Shown here in pieces: positions 1-8,519 of a stretch of 39,631 nucleotides of DNA. The notes below the pieces were generated by a model, which did no database searches, was not told the origin of the DNA, and was given only the letters and a program-made list of their open reading frames with translations. Position 1 is the first letter of the stretch; every line of letters begins with the position of its first letter. A program made the position numbers and the translations under genes. The DNA is taken from NCBI GenBank assembly GCA_040905285.1, contig JBBDRV010000111.1, positions 1 through 39,631 on the forward strand. Direction: 5' to 3'. This DNA is from JBBDRV01 sp040905285 (lineage in GTDB: Bacteria > Bacteroidota > Rhodothermia > Balneolales > Balneolaceae).

Positions 1-353
1 CTCATCACCTTTGCTTCAAGCCCTTCCGCAAGTGTTACGACTCTCCCCTTTCTGAATTTTCTTCCCGGCCGGACCAGAGCCTCGGCCACCCTGTCGTTCA
101 GCCTGTTCAATATAAAAATCTCTTTTGATCCGTTATCGAAAAGCAAACGACACTTTTCCACCTTGCTGTTGTTTGCAACCAGAGTGGCAGAATCCGGCAG
201 ATAGAGATTCAGGTTATAGAAATAATCGTCAGACACAGCTCCTGTCTGCCGGTTATAGACAAGCAGACGGGCATGATCCCGCGGGCGGGCCGGCTCCTGG
301 ACAATCAGCTCTTCAGGCAAATGATAATCAAAGTCACTTAATTTGTAAGTCAA
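1..353 (-). CDS. queA: S-adenosylmethionine:tRNA ribosyltransferase-isomerase (QueA), N-terminal part, runs off the left edge
   Basis: QueA makes epoxyqueuosine in tRNA by transferring and isomerising the ribosyl group of SAM onto preQ1 at the wobble position. I translated this stretch by hand. It begins MTYKLSDFDYHLPEELIVQE, the typical QueA opening (LSDFDYxLPxELIAQxP), followed by PRDHARLLV, NNSKVEKCRLLF and ALVRPGRKFRKG, all in the expected QueA order. The frame is open to position 1, so about the first 117 residues are present and the rest lies outside the window. The start is a TTG at 353; an in-frame TGA lies two codons upstream and no ATG or GTG is better placed. It begins 8 bases after the dxs stop and probably shares that transcript. 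The identification is strong; the start codon is less certain. Confidence 0.85.
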   Translation of the reverse strand, partial: MTYKLSDFDYHLPEELIVQEPARPRDHARLLVYNRQTGAVSDDYFYNLNLYLPDSATLVANNSKVEKCRLLFDNGSKEIFILNRLNDRVAEALVRPGRKFRKGRVVTLAEGLEAKVM

Positions 354-361
354 GGCTCACT

Positions 362-2290
362 TCATTTGTTGGCCTTCATCTCAACACCGAGTGCTTTCCT
401 CACTTCGGCCATCAAGCCTGCCGGTCCTATGCCGGTTTCATCATGAAGTTCCCGCTGGGTGCCGTGTTCGATAATCCGATCGGGAACACCCATAATCGTG
501 ACCGGGACACGTCCGGGTTTTGAAACGACATGCTCCGCCACCGCCGATCCGAAGCCCCCCAGTTTTGTACCGTCCTCAAGTGTCAGGATCTGGTCGTACC
601 TGTCGAGCACGTCATCGATCATGTCTGTGTCGAGCGGCTTGGCAAAACGCATGTCGTAGTGCCCTATTTCGATTCCCTCCCGGTGCAGTTGTTCAGCTGC
701 CTCAATAGCATATTTGCCGATTGGCCCGAAACTGAGGATCGCTACGCTGTCCCCTTCACGGATGCATTGTCCCTTTCCGATCTCCATCACTGTAAACGTC
801 CGGCGCAGCTTCATTCCGGTCGCCCGGCCTCTTGGATACCGGATTGCCCAGGAGGCACCGTCATATCCGGCAGCTGAATACATCATATCCCGCAGGTCCT
901 GTTCATGAAGCGGAGAGGAAACAATCATATTGGGTATGGCACGCAGATAAGAAATATCATACAGGCCATGATGAGTCGGTCCATCCGCCCCGACCAGACC
1001 GGCACGATCAATACAAAAAACCACAGGCAGGTTCTGAACAGCAATATCATGAATCACCTGATCATAGGCCCGCTGCAAAAAAGTGGAATAAACTGCTGCA
1101 AACGGCTTTTTCCCCTCTGCAGCAAGTCCCGCAGCAAATGTCAGGGAATGCTGTTCAGCAATCCCCACATCAAATGCCCTGTCAGGAAAAGCTTTCATCA
1201 TCGGCCAGAGACTGGATCCACTGGGCATCGCCGGTGTTATAGCGACAATCCGATCATCCATTTCCGCAATGTCCACCAGTGCGTCGCCAAAAACATCCTG
1301 GTACTTCGGACGGCCTGAACCATTGGATTCGGGGGCCAGTGATTTTCCGGTGATTTTATCAAACGGACTGCTCTGTGCGTGCCATTTGGTCTGCTCACGT
1401 TCCGCAGGAGCAAATCCCTTGCCTTTAACGGTTACAATATGGAGCAGTTTCGGGCCGGATACGGTCCGGAGATCTTCCAGATGCCTGCGGAGAGTATCCA
1501 CATTATGTCCATCCACCGGCCCGTAGTACTTGAACCCGAGAGCCTGAAAAAGGGCTCCGGGGGTTATTGCAGCGGTTACGGCTCTTTCAAGCTTGGAAGC
1601 CACCTTGCGCATCTTTTCACCGGCCTTTTTAAAATGGCCCAGAAGATCATAGATCTCGTCACGCATCTTGTTGTAGGTCCTGCTCGTGGTTATTTCGGCA
1701 AGGTACTCCTTGAGCGCACCTACATTGGGATCGATCGACATGCAGTTGTCATTGAGGATAACCAGCATGTCACTGTCCATGGCACCGGCATTGTTCATTC
1801 CTTCAAATGCGAGCCCCGCCGTCATGGCTCCGTCACCAATGACGGCAACCACCTTCTTGTCGGAATGATCCAGGTCACGGGCCACAGCCATTCCCAGCGC
1901 ACCGGATATGGACGTGCTTGAATGCCCGACACCGAACGTATCATACGGACTCTCACTGCGCCTGGGAAATGCCGATAGTCCCTTGTACAGGCGGTTTGTA
2001 TGAAACTGATCCCGTCTTCCGGTGAGTATTTTATGACCGTAGGCCTGATGACCCACATCCCATACAAGCAGGTCGTCGGGGGTGTCATAAACATAATGCA
2101 GAGCGGTTGTAAGCTCCACCACACCCAGGCTGGCTCCGAAGTGGCCGCCATGCACAGATACCATTTCTATTATATAGTCCCGCAACTCATCGCAAACCTG
2201 CTGGAGCTGATCAGGTCCGAGTTTTCTCAGATCTTCCGGAGAATCTATCACAGAAAGCAGTGGTCCCGCTTTGACTTTTTTCCCTTTCAT
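362..2290 (-). CDS. dxs: 1-deoxy-D-xylulose-5-phosphate synthase (Dxs)
   Basis: Dxs condenses pyruvate and glyceraldehyde 3-phosphate to DXP, the first step of the MEP isoprenoid pathway and a source for thiamine and pyridoxal. It is cytoplasmic and depends on thiamine diphosphate. The 642-residue product has the normal length. The ThDP motif is visible as GDGAMTAG followed by NNAG and NDN at about residues 151-182. The early HFGASLGVVELTTALHYV segment, the mid-protein YGPVDGHN, and the transketolase pyrimidine and C-terminal domains are all present. The gene starts ATGA-overlapping the xseB stop (4 bases), a pairing common in bacteria, which supports translational coupling. No key residue appears to be missing. 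Confidence 0.97.
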   Translation of the reverse strand: MKGKKVKAGPLLSVIDSPEDLRKLGPDQLQQVCDELRDYIIEMVSVHGGHFGASLGVVELTTALHYVYDTPDDLLVWDVGHQAYGHKILTGRRDQFHTNRLYKGLSAFPRRSESPYDTFGVGHSSTSISGALGMAVARDLDHSDKKVVAVIGDGAMTAGLAFEGMNNAGAMDSDMLVILNDNCMSIDPNVGALKEYLAEITTSRTYNKMRDEIYDLLGHFKKAGEKMRKVASKLERAVTAAITPGALFQALGFKYYGPVDGHNVDTLRRHLEDLRTVSGPKLLHIVTVKGKGFAPAEREQTKWHAQSSPFDKITGKSLAPESNGSGRPKYQDVFGDALVDIAEMDDRIVAITPAMPSGSSLWPMMKAFPDRAFDVGIAEQHSLTFAAGLAAEGKKPFAAVYSTFLQRAYDQVIHDIAVQNLPVVFCIDRAGLVGADGPTHHGLYDISYLRAIPNMIVSSPLHEQDLRDMMYSAAGYDGASWAIRYPRGRATGMKLRRTFTVMEIGKGQCIREGDSVAILSFGPIGKYAIEAAEQLHREGIEIGHYDMRFAKPLDTDMIDDVLDRYDQILTLEDGTKLGGFGSAVAEHVVSKPGRVPVTIMGVPDRIIEHGTQRELHDETGIGPAGLMAEVRKALGVEMKANK

Positions 2291-2514
2291 AGACTCTCTT
2301 CAGTGGAATGACCTGATTGTGAATTATCGTTGATTTTTTCAATTCTCAGTGCAGCATTTTCCAACGTTTGTGAACAGTAACCGGAGAGCCTGATACCCTC
2401 TTCATAAAGTTGCATAGACTTTTCAAGTGCCACGTCGGGATTTTCCAGCTCTGCAACGATTGATTCCAGTTTTTTTAAAGCTTCTTCAAAGCTCAGTCGT
2501 TCCTTCTCAGACAT
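2287..2514 (-). CDS. xseB: Exodeoxyribonuclease VII small subunit (XseB)
   Basis: XseB is the small helical subunit that binds XseA to form exonuclease VII, which degrades single-stranded DNA during repair. The 75-residue product begins MSEKERLSFEEALKKLE and contains ESIVAELENPDVALEKSMQLYEEG in family order, the usual XseB core of a helical hairpin. I chose the ATG at 2514; a GTG four codons upstream (2526) is possible but has no better ribosome-binding site. Its stop overlaps the dxs start by four bases. The large subunit xseA is not in this window, so the complex must be completed by a distant gene. Confidence 0.9.
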   Translation of the reverse strand: MSEKERLSFEEALKKLESIVAELENPDVALEKSMQLYEEGIRLSGYCSQTLENAALRIEKINDNSQSGHSTEESL

Positions 2515-2594
2515 TTCCCAAACCACTATTATTTTATTTTACAAGAACATACGAAGTTAAACCTTCACAATCTTCCGTTCAAACTCAACTGCTT

Positions 2595-5009
2595 TCATTC
2601 ACGGGAGATTATTTGTTGTCCGTCCGATTCCAGGACGATCCCCCCTTCAAGGCTCGTATAATAAATCTCCTTTGTAAAAACCCGGATCCTGTCAACGGCC
2701 TCGGAATGCGGGTGACCGAACCTGTTTTTAAAAGACAATGATACCACCGCCATATCGGGCCGGACGAGCGACAGAAAATGGGCATTGGAACTCGTCCGGC
2801 TGCCATGATGTCCGGCTTTTAGTAAATCCGACTTGAGAAAATCCCCATACGTGCCGGTTATCCTCCGCTCCTGGTTAACCTCGGCATCACCGGCAAACAG
2901 AAAATGAGTCCGGTTATATGCCAGCTTTAATACAACTGACTGTTCATTTGGATTATTGCTTTCCAGTTTGGGCCGGGGGCCCAGCACAAACAGGCGTATC
3001 GATGGATCAACAGAGATAATATCTCCCCTGTTTACCGTTTTTATTTCTACATTTTTTTCTGCCGCCAGGCTCCTGCAGGTCTGAAACAGGACAGAATCAT
3101 GCCCGTATCCGCCATGATAAATGATTCCGATGTCCAGGTCCTGCAGCAGGGCAGGCAATCCACCAATATGATCGGCATGCGGGTGGGTTATTATGACGGC
3201 ATCCAGCCTGTCGATTCCTTTCGACTTCAGATAAGGCAGCAGCACCCGGTCTCCGCTGTTTCCAAACGGTGTCCATCGTCCGGCGTCGATTAATATCTGT
3301 CCCCCTTCAGGAGTGGAAATATGAACGGCATCTCCCTGGCCAACATCAAGAACCGTTATCTCTACCCTGGAAGGTTTTACCCTGTCCGCCATCAGATGTA
3401 CGGTCTTTGCCGACAGAAGTAAAAGGATAACTGCAACAAGGGTATGCCGCATGGAGGGTATTTTAAGAAATGCAAAAAACCCGGCCAGTGAAAGCCACAA
3501 CAGAAATATCCAGCCGGATTCTATTTGGACCGTTATCCAGCCGTATTCCAGACTGCCCATGAATCCGGCGATCCGTTCAATCATTTTCAGCGCAACCATG
3601 TTGGGCACGTTCAGTATTGAAACAAGACCGGCCGGCAGCCCTGCAAAGATGATTAACAGAAATGAAAAAGGAACGACTGCGGACATAACCGGGACAACCA
3701 CAGCATTTGCAAGAGGACCGATGACAGAGAATTCCTCAAAATACCAGACCAGAAGTGGAAAAATCCCGATCTGTACAATTACAGAAATCAGCATGATCAT
3801 AAGAATCCTGCCGCCCGTCCTGAAACGGATGGCGGCCGGAATCGTTTCTTTGACCACGGGTAACACCAGCAGGATAACAGAAACAGCACCGTACGATAGT
3901 TGGAAGCCGATATCGAATAGCTGTGACGGATTGACCAGCAGAAGCAGAAGGGCCGAGCCGCCCATGAGGTTTGCAGATTCCCGCATCCACATTTTCAACA
4001 TCCCCATACTTAACAGCCAGGCCATCAGGGAAGCCCGGCTGACAGAAGGGCTGAAACCGGCGACAGCTGCATAGGCCAACAGCAAAATAAACAAGGCGGT
4101 CAGGCCAACCCACCACCCGCATCTCCATTTCCAGAGCCAGGGGATCAACAGCCAGAATGGTGCTACAATAAAACCCACATGAAGCCCTGAAACAGCCATT
4201 ATGTGGGATAAACCCGCTCTGGCAAATATCCGCTGGTCATGATGCTCAATTTCCCGCCTGTCCCCGGTTAACAGGGCCCTGGCGAGGGGAGCTGTCGAAT
4301 CGTCAAAAAGTTTTTCGATCCTGTTGTGAACAATTTTCCTGAGTGAAAACAGCCAGGGCCGTTCCGCCGCCTTTTGCAGTTCCCTTATCCCGGTTATTTC
4401 CCCATGCACAAAAATATGATGCTGTTTCAAATATTCCCGGTAATTGAACCGGCCTGGATTCGAGGGTTTTTCAAGTTTAGCAATTCTGACGGAAACAGCC
4501 ATATAATCTCCGGCAGCCACAGAGACGTCTTCGTATTCCCCGGCATTCACATAAAGCCTGATCGTGTACTGCTGACGCCAGCTGTTCCCCCTGAGCGAGG
4601 ACCTGCTTACCCTGAGATCCATGATTCTCCTGCCGCCGGACGTTGTGAAAGCACGAACCGCCTTTCCTTCCACGTCGATTTCCTCCCATGGGAACAGGGC
4701 GGCCAATAAGACTCTCTCCTGTTTTATCTGAAGCCGTTCCTGGTGAAAATCATACCAGAAAGCTCCGGACAAAAAAATTACCAACAGATAAGCTGCCAGA
4801 GAGACCCGGAAGATCTTTACGGCCAGTTTATGCCTGACGGTCATCTCCAGCGCAAGCCAGGTGAGCCACACGGCCAGGCACACTGTAAAAAGACGTTGGA
4901 ACGGGAATGCAGTCTGTGCCGAAAATGAGATTCCGGCGGCAAAAAAGACGGCCACTCTCACTGCAGGATATTTGGAATAGGGAAATCGATAGGGTGTTCG
5001 CACACTCAT
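2595..5009 (-). CDS. comEC: ComEC/Rec2 family DNA-uptake channel protein
   Basis: ComEC is an inner-membrane protein that carries single-stranded DNA into the cytoplasm during natural transformation. The product is about 804 residues. An N-terminal pair of membrane segments is followed by an OB-like soluble part, then the polytopic Competence domain (containing LTGDRREI and AVSGLHVGF), and finally a metallo-beta-lactamase domain from about residue 550. That domain has VLDVGQGDAVHI, the metal-binding HPHADHIGG near residue 605 and AGHHGSRTSS. Domain order and length match full ComEC. The start is uncertain: ATG at 5009 puts the hydrophobic region near the N-terminus, while ATG at 5081 would add a 24-residue basic leader. 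It lies inside a long minus-strand string and no other competence gene is visible. Whether this strain is transformable cannot be judged from the sequence. Confidence 0.92.
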   Translation of the reverse strand: MSVRTPYRFPYSKYPAVRVAVFFAAGISFSAQTAFPFQRLFTVCLAVWLTWLALEMTVRHKLAVKIFRVSLAAYLLVIFLSGAFWYDFHQERLQIKQERVLLAALFPWEEIDVEGKAVRAFTTSGGRRIMDLRVSRSSLRGNSWRQQYTIRLYVNAGEYEDVSVAAGDYMAVSVRIAKLEKPSNPGRFNYREYLKQHHIFVHGEITGIRELQKAAERPWLFSLRKIVHNRIEKLFDDSTAPLARALLTGDRREIEHHDQRIFARAGLSHIMAVSGLHVGFIVAPFWLLIPWLWKWRCGWWVGLTALFILLLAYAAVAGFSPSVSRASLMAWLLSMGMLKMWMRESANLMGGSALLLLLVNPSQLFDIGFQLSYGAVSVILLVLPVVKETIPAAIRFRTGGRILMIMLISVIVQIGIFPLLVWYFEEFSVIGPLANAVVVPVMSAVVPFSFLLIIFAGLPAGLVSILNVPNMVALKMIERIAGFMGSLEYGWITVQIESGWIFLLWLSLAGFFAFLKIPSMRHTLVAVILLLLSAKTVHLMADRVKPSRVEITVLDVGQGDAVHISTPEGGQILIDAGRWTPFGNSGDRVLLPYLKSKGIDRLDAVIITHPHADHIGGLPALLQDLDIGIIYHGGYGHDSVLFQTCRSLAAEKNVEIKTVNRGDIISVDPSIRLFVLGPRPKLESNNPNEQSVVLKLAYNRTHFLFAGDAEVNQERRITGTYGDFLKSDLLKAGHHGSRTSSNAHFLSLVRPDMAVVSLSFKNRFGHPHSEAVDRIRVFTKEIYYTSLEGGIVLESDGQQIISRE

Positions 5010-5119
5010 GCCTGTACGGTACCGGAAGAGAATGTGCCTTACAGGTGAACCCGGTTTTACACCGCACGTCAGCGTCTTCATTCCCCCCAGTTGAAGGAGA
5101 AAGCAGCTTCCCTACCGTG

Positions 5120-5581
5120 TCATTCCGGCCGAAAATCCTGTTTAAGACCCAGTTTCTTACAGATGCGGGCGAGATCCTGTTTCTCCCTGTCGGATAAAAC
5201 AGCAAATTCCTCCCTGATACGTCTCAGGTGCTCAGGAAAGAACGCCTTGATAAAAACCCTTCCCTTCTCCGTCAGATCTATCAATACAGCCCTCCGGTCA
5301 CCCGGATCCCGCGTACGGTTTACCAGGCCGTTTTTTTCCAGGTTATCTATGACCATGGTTATATTTCCTCCGCTTTTCAGCAACTTCTCACCGATGGACC
5401 GCTGGTTCAGGGGGCCCAGGTGGAGCAGGGCCTCGAGAGTCCCGAACTGGCTTGGCGTCAGGTTATTCTCTGCCAGATGCCTGTTCAGACGGTTGTTCAC
5501 AGACTCTGAAACTCTCATCAGCTTGATGAAGGCATTCAGCGTCACTATATCATCATCCGCACCTTCAAAATGAGTGCCCAT
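5120..5581 (-). CDS. MarR-family transcriptional regulator
   Basis: A 153-residue winged-helix regulator of the MarR family, which act as dimers on palindromic DNA and often respond to phenolics or oxidation. The recognition region LTPSQFGTLEALLHLGPLNQ, the helix around IGEKLLKSGGNITMVIDNLE and the wing with RDPGDRRAVLIDLTEKG at about residues 90-110 are clear MarR signatures. The wing motif DxRxxxxxLT is intact. It sits between tyrS (24 bases upstream) and comEC, so it is probably co-transcribed with housekeeping genes. No adjacent efflux pump or hydrolase suggests a target. It could regulate its own operon, but I see no palindrome that proves this. Confidence 0.88.
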   Translation of the reverse strand: MGTHFEGADDDIVTLNAFIKLMRVSESVNNRLNRHLAENNLTPSQFGTLEALLHLGPLNQRSIGEKLLKSGGNITMVIDNLEKNGLVNRTRDPGDRRAVLIDLTEKGRVFIKAFFPEHLRRIREEFAVLSDREKQDLARICKKLGLKQDFRPE

Positions 5582-5605
5582 ACCCTGTATTTAAAGCTGT
5601 CGGTT

Positions 5606-6820
5606 TTAACTGCTTTTCAGGACTGCAAAATTTCGTTTTCCCACTTTCAGGTGGTATTCGCCGCCGGATTCAATTGTTAATTCAAATGCCTTGTCACGGA
5701 TTTTCAACCCGTTCAGCGACACACCGCCCTGCTTCATCAACCGTTTCGTTTCGCCGTTGCTGCTGGTTAATTCCGCATCGGAAATGATATCCAGCAGCCT
5801 GTAACTGCTTCCTGCCTCAAAAGTCAGAACCGCAGCATTGTCCGGCATCTCCTTATTTATGACCGTCTGCTCAAAATGGCTGCGGGCTTCATCAGCAGCA
5901 GGTTTGCCATGGTAAAAAGCCGTCACCCTGTGTGCCAGTTCATGTTTTGTATTTCTCGGATCCTCCACGGCCTTTTTTTTGTACTCCGGCAGCCGTTCCA
6001 CGTCAATATCCGTCAGCAGCTCCATCCACTCATATATCAGCGAATCCGGAATCCTGAGAACTTTTCCGTACATATCATCCGGATCCTCGTTTACACCTAT
6101 ATAATTGTCATACGATTTTGACATCTTCTTTGACCCGTCGGTCCCTACAAGAAGAGGCATCATAAGACAAACCTGCGGCTCCTGACCGTCCTGCTGCTGA
6201 AGATGGCGACCCACCAGGAGATTGAATTTCTGATCGGTACCCCCCAGCTCAATATCAGATTTCAGGTGCACCGAGTCTTTTCCCTGGGCAAGAGGATAGA
6301 GGAATTCGTGGAGCGATATCGGTTCGTTGTTGTTATACCGCCTGGAAAAATCATCCCTTTCAATCATCCGGGCAACCGTGAGTTTGGAGCTCAGCCGGAT
6401 GACATCCCCGAAGTTCATCCCACCCAGCCATTCGGAGTTATAGACAATTTCAAGTTTATCCAGATCCAGTATTTTACCGGCCTGGTCCAGGTAGCTTTCG
6501 GCATTTTCACTGATTTCATCAGCCGTAAGAGACGGTCTCGTCTTGTTCTGTCCGGACGGATCACCAATAAGAGCGGTAAAATCCCCGATAATCAGAATAG
6601 CGTGATGACCAAGATCCTGGAATTGCCGCAGTTTTCTTAAAATAACAGAGTGTCCCAGATGGAGGTCGGGTCGGGTCGGGTCGCATCCCAGCTTTACCCG
6701 GAGAGGGCTGCCGCTTTTTTCCGACTGCTTCAGCTTTTGAACAAGCTCTTCTTCCGGTACTATTTCAACAGTGCCGCGTTGAATGACTGTTAACTGTTCG
6801 TCAATGGATGGAAATGTCAT
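5606..6820 (-). CDS. tyrS: Tyrosyl-tRNA synthetase
   Basis: TyrS charges tRNA-Tyr with tyrosine in the cytoplasm. The 404-residue product has the class I Rossmann fold with HLGHS (residues 54-58, the HIGH motif) and KMSKS (232-236). The tyrosine-site segment GGTDQKFNLLVGR is at about 193-205. A C-terminal S4 RNA-binding domain ends with GGVSLNGLKIRDK and GGEYHLKVGKR. Length and motifs fit the TyrZ-like branch of bacterial TyrRS. The gene follows cvpA by 12 bases and precedes marR by 24, consistent with one transcript. No truncation or missing catalytic residue is seen. Confidence 0.96.
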   Translation of the reverse strand: MTFPSIDEQLTVIQRGTVEIVPEEELVQKLKQSEKSGSPLRVKLGCDPTRPDLHLGHSVILRKLRQFQDLGHHAILIIGDFTALIGDPSGQNKTRPSLTADEISENAESYLDQAGKILDLDKLEIVYNSEWLGGMNFGDVIRLSSKLTVARMIERDDFSRRYNNNEPISLHEFLYPLAQGKDSVHLKSDIELGGTDQKFNLLVGRHLQQQDGQEPQVCLMMPLLVGTDGSKKMSKSYDNYIGVNEDPDDMYGKVLRIPDSLIYEWMELLTDIDVERLPEYKKKAVEDPRNTKHELAHRVTAFYHGKPAADEARSHFEQTVINKEMPDNAAVLTFEAGSSYRLLDIISDAELTSSNGETKRLMKQGGVSLNGLKIRDKAFELTIESGGEYHLKVGKRNFAVLKSS

Positions 6821-6832
6821 AAATGTCTGTGG

Positions 6833-7381
6833 TTATAACGACAGGTTCAGAATAGGGTTATTCTCATCAAGCGTCTCCTGTACCTGTCTCATAAAATCAC
6901 TGGATCCCGGAAACGCAGAGGCCGCCAGGTTGTATGCCGCCGGTGCCACGGGAATAATGTAAGGATAGAGAAAGGATCCCTGCCTTGTTTCTTCGTGCGG
7001 CATGTCAAGTCCGGCAAGCAGTAAAAGTACGGCGCTGACTGCAATGACACTCTTGAGCCCGCCGAAAGCAAACCCGAACAGGCGGTTGATGATATTCAGT
7101 TTAATGAATTCCAGAAACTTCCTGATAAGCATGGCGATGACCAGCACGAGTATAAACGTCGCGGTAAACAGAACCAGCCCGGAAATCAGGATAATCACAT
7201 CTTCCCGATAATCCAGAAATGGGTTCAGCAGTCCGGCAAGAGGTTCCATAAGCCGTAAAGCAACGAATATAGCAAAAACGACCCCGGCAATGGTCAGCAC
7301 TTCTCTGACGATGCCATTTCGAAATCCCTGAAAGGCAAAGAGGAGGACAATCAATCCGATAACCAAGTCCAGCAGGTTCAT
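6833..7381 (-). CDS. cvpA: CvpA family membrane protein
   Basis: A 182-residue inner-membrane protein of the CvpA family, known from colicin V production in E. coli and linked to envelope stress; its molecular role is not settled. It begins MNLLDLVIGLIVLLFAFQGF and continues FRNGIVREVLTIAGVVFAIF. It has four predicted membrane helices at about residues 3-20, 25-45, 63-85 and 103-123, as expected, plus a soluble tail. It starts 4 bases after the yqeY stop and ends 12 bases before tyrS, so it belongs to the same operon. The call is a family assignment, not a proven function. Confidence 0.88.
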   Translation of the reverse strand: MNLLDLVIGLIVLLFAFQGFRNGIVREVLTIAGVVFAIFVALRLMEPLAGLLNPFLDYREDVIILISGLVLFTATFILVLVIAMLIRKFLEFIKLNIINRLFGFAFGGLKSVIAVSAVLLLLAGLDMPHEETRQGSFLYPYIIPVAPAAYNLAASAFPGSSDFMRQVQETLDENNPILNLSL

Positions 7382-7385
7382 CCTG

Positions 7386-7844
7386 TTATCCCGAAAGTTC
7401 CTCTTTAACCACGGAACTGATGAGGGAACCTTCGGCTTTGCCCTTCAGGTCATTCATCAGGGAACCCATTACTTTTCCCATATCGTCCATACCGGATGCG
7501 CCGAGCTTTTCTATCTTCTCATTGACAGCCTTTCGTACTTCGTCTTCACTCATCATTTTCGGCAGGTAGTCCTCAATGATCTCAAGTTCCTTCTTCTCGG
7601 CTTCTGCGAGATCTTCCCTTCCCCCTTTTTCGAACTGTCCGATCGACTCCCTTCTCTGCTTGGCAGCTTTTAACAAAACGCCGACAGCCTGCTCATCACT
7701 CAGAGAGGCGTCCCCGCCTTTACGTTCACTGATTTCCTTCTCCATCAGTTTAGCTTTCAGGGAACGGAGAACCCGCAGCCGGTCAGCTTCCCTGGCCTTC
7801 ATCGATTCCTTGATGTCCTTCCGTATTTTGTCTTGAATGCTCAT
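7386..7844 (-). CDS. GatB/YqeY domain protein
   Basis: A 152-residue stand-alone YqeY-domain protein. The domain is related to the C-terminal tRNA-binding tail of GatB, the amidotransferase subunit, and is thought to contact tRNA. Visible hallmarks are the N-terminal IRKDIKESMKAREADRLRVLR, the middle KKELEIIEDYLPKMMSEDEV and the C-terminal GMDDMGKVMGSLMNDLKGKA. Length is normal. It is the first gene of the minus-strand string and lies just past the terminator of the ribosomal protein operon, so a promoter is expected in the short 7845-7868 stretch or by read-through. The cellular role is not established. Confidence 0.9.
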   Translation of the reverse strand: MSIQDKIRKDIKESMKAREADRLRVLRSLKAKLMEKEISERKGGDASLSDEQAVGVLLKAAKQRRESIGQFEKGGREDLAEAEKKELEIIEDYLPKMMSEDEVRKAVNEKIEKLGASGMDDMGKVMGSLMNDLKGKAEGSLISSVVKEELSG

Positions 7845-7867
7845 GCCATTTATTTTTTAATGTACAT

Positions 7868-7908
7868 AAAAAAAAAGGTTCCATCCGTTCAGCGAATGCA
7901 ACCTTTTT
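7868..7908 (-). terminator. Intrinsic terminator of the rpmB-rpmG-DUF4295 operon
   Basis: On the minus strand a hairpin pairs AAAAAGGTT (7900-7908) with AACCTTTTT (7872-7880), with further pairing CAT/ATG inside. It is followed by a run of nine T (7868-7876). It lies 20 bases after the DUF4295 stop and before yqeY. The flanking A and T runs mean it could also stop plus-strand transcription. Confidence 0.75.
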
Positions 7909-7928
7909 AAACCTGAAGAAAGGGATCG

Positions 7929-8099
7929 TCAGGATTTGTTTTTTTGTATGAACTCCTGTGCGTCATCCTGATCCACAATCGCTTCTTTATAAGCAAATTT
8001 ACCTCTGCGGTTTTTTGTCGCTATGATCACTTTTGCCATTTTGCGATGAGCTGCTTTCAGCTGCTGGGCCTGTTCTCCAAATGCTTGTTTCTTAGCCAT
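7929..8099 (-). CDS. DUF4295 small basic protein
   Basis: A 56-residue lysine-rich protein, translated by hand: it begins MAKKQAFGEQAQQLKAAHRK and continues MAKVIIATKNRRGKFAYKE. Proteins of this family (DUF4295) are found in Bacteroidota directly downstream of rpmB and rpmG, which is exactly the arrangement here, 8 bases after the rpmG stop. Its function is unknown. The basic composition and ribosomal-operon context suggest a ribosome-associated role, but that is inference. The ATG at 8099 is the only sensible start. Confidence 0.85.
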   Translation of the reverse strand: MAKKQAFGEQAQQLKAAHRKMAKVIIATKNRRGKFAYKEAIVDQDDAQEFIQKNKS

Positions 8100-8107
8100 G
8101 ACTCAAC

Positions 8108-8272
8108 CTATTTGATTTCTTTATGTACCGTATGCTTCCGGAGAACCGGATTGTATTTTTTCATTTCTATTCGGTCCGGAGTGTTGCGCCGGTTTTTGGT
8201 CGTAACATATCTGGAGCTGCCGGCTTTCTCGGTGCATTCCAATATGACCTGTATACGATTTCCTTTTGCCAT
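8108..8272 (-). CDS. rpmG: 50S ribosomal protein L33 (bL33)
   Basis: A 54-residue ribosomal protein of the large subunit, near the E site. Translation gives MAKGNRIQVILECTEKAGSS, then RYVTTKNRRNTPDRIEMKKY and NPVLRKHTVHKEIK, the standard bL33 pattern. Only one cysteine (ECT) is present and the zinc-ribbon CxxC pairs are lacking, so this is the zinc-free form. It begins 1 base after the rpmB stop and is co-transcribed with it. The ATG at 8272 is certain from conservation of MAKG. Confidence 0.95.
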   Translation of the reverse strand: MAKGNRIQVILECTEKAGSSRYVTTKNRRNTPDRIEMKKYNPVLRKHTVHKEIK

Positions 8273-8273
8273 A

Positions 8274-8519
8274 TTAAACCTCTTTAAGAAGTGTTCCTTT
8301 TTTCCTGGCCTGCTTCAGTACAGCAGTTATTCCTTTTTTATTGATCGTCCGAAGGGTTTTCACCGTTACCTTAAGAGTCAACCACCGATCTTCTTCAGGG
8401 ATATAAAATCGTCGTTTCTGCAGATTCAGATGGAAACGATGTTTCGTCTTGTTGTTTGACTTCGAAGAACGATAGCCGTTCAGAGGCCGTTTACCAGTAA
8501 TATCGTCTCTGCGTGCCAT
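8274..8519 (-). CDS. rpmB: 50S ribosomal protein L28 (bL28)
   Basis: An 81-residue large-subunit protein beginning MARRDDITGKRPLNGYRSSK with the bL28 features SNNKTKHRFHLNLQKRRFYI and the C-terminal TLKVTVKTLRTINKKG. There is no CxxC zinc pair. It is the first gene of the rpmB-rpmG-DUF4295 operon. A promoter-like sequence lies 63 bases upstream (8582-8612). The spacer to gyrB is divergent. Confidence 0.95.
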   Translation of the reverse strand: MARRDDITGKRPLNGYRSSKSNNKTKHRFHLNLQKRRFYIPEEDRWLTLKVTVKTLRTINKKGITAVLKQARKKGTLLKEV

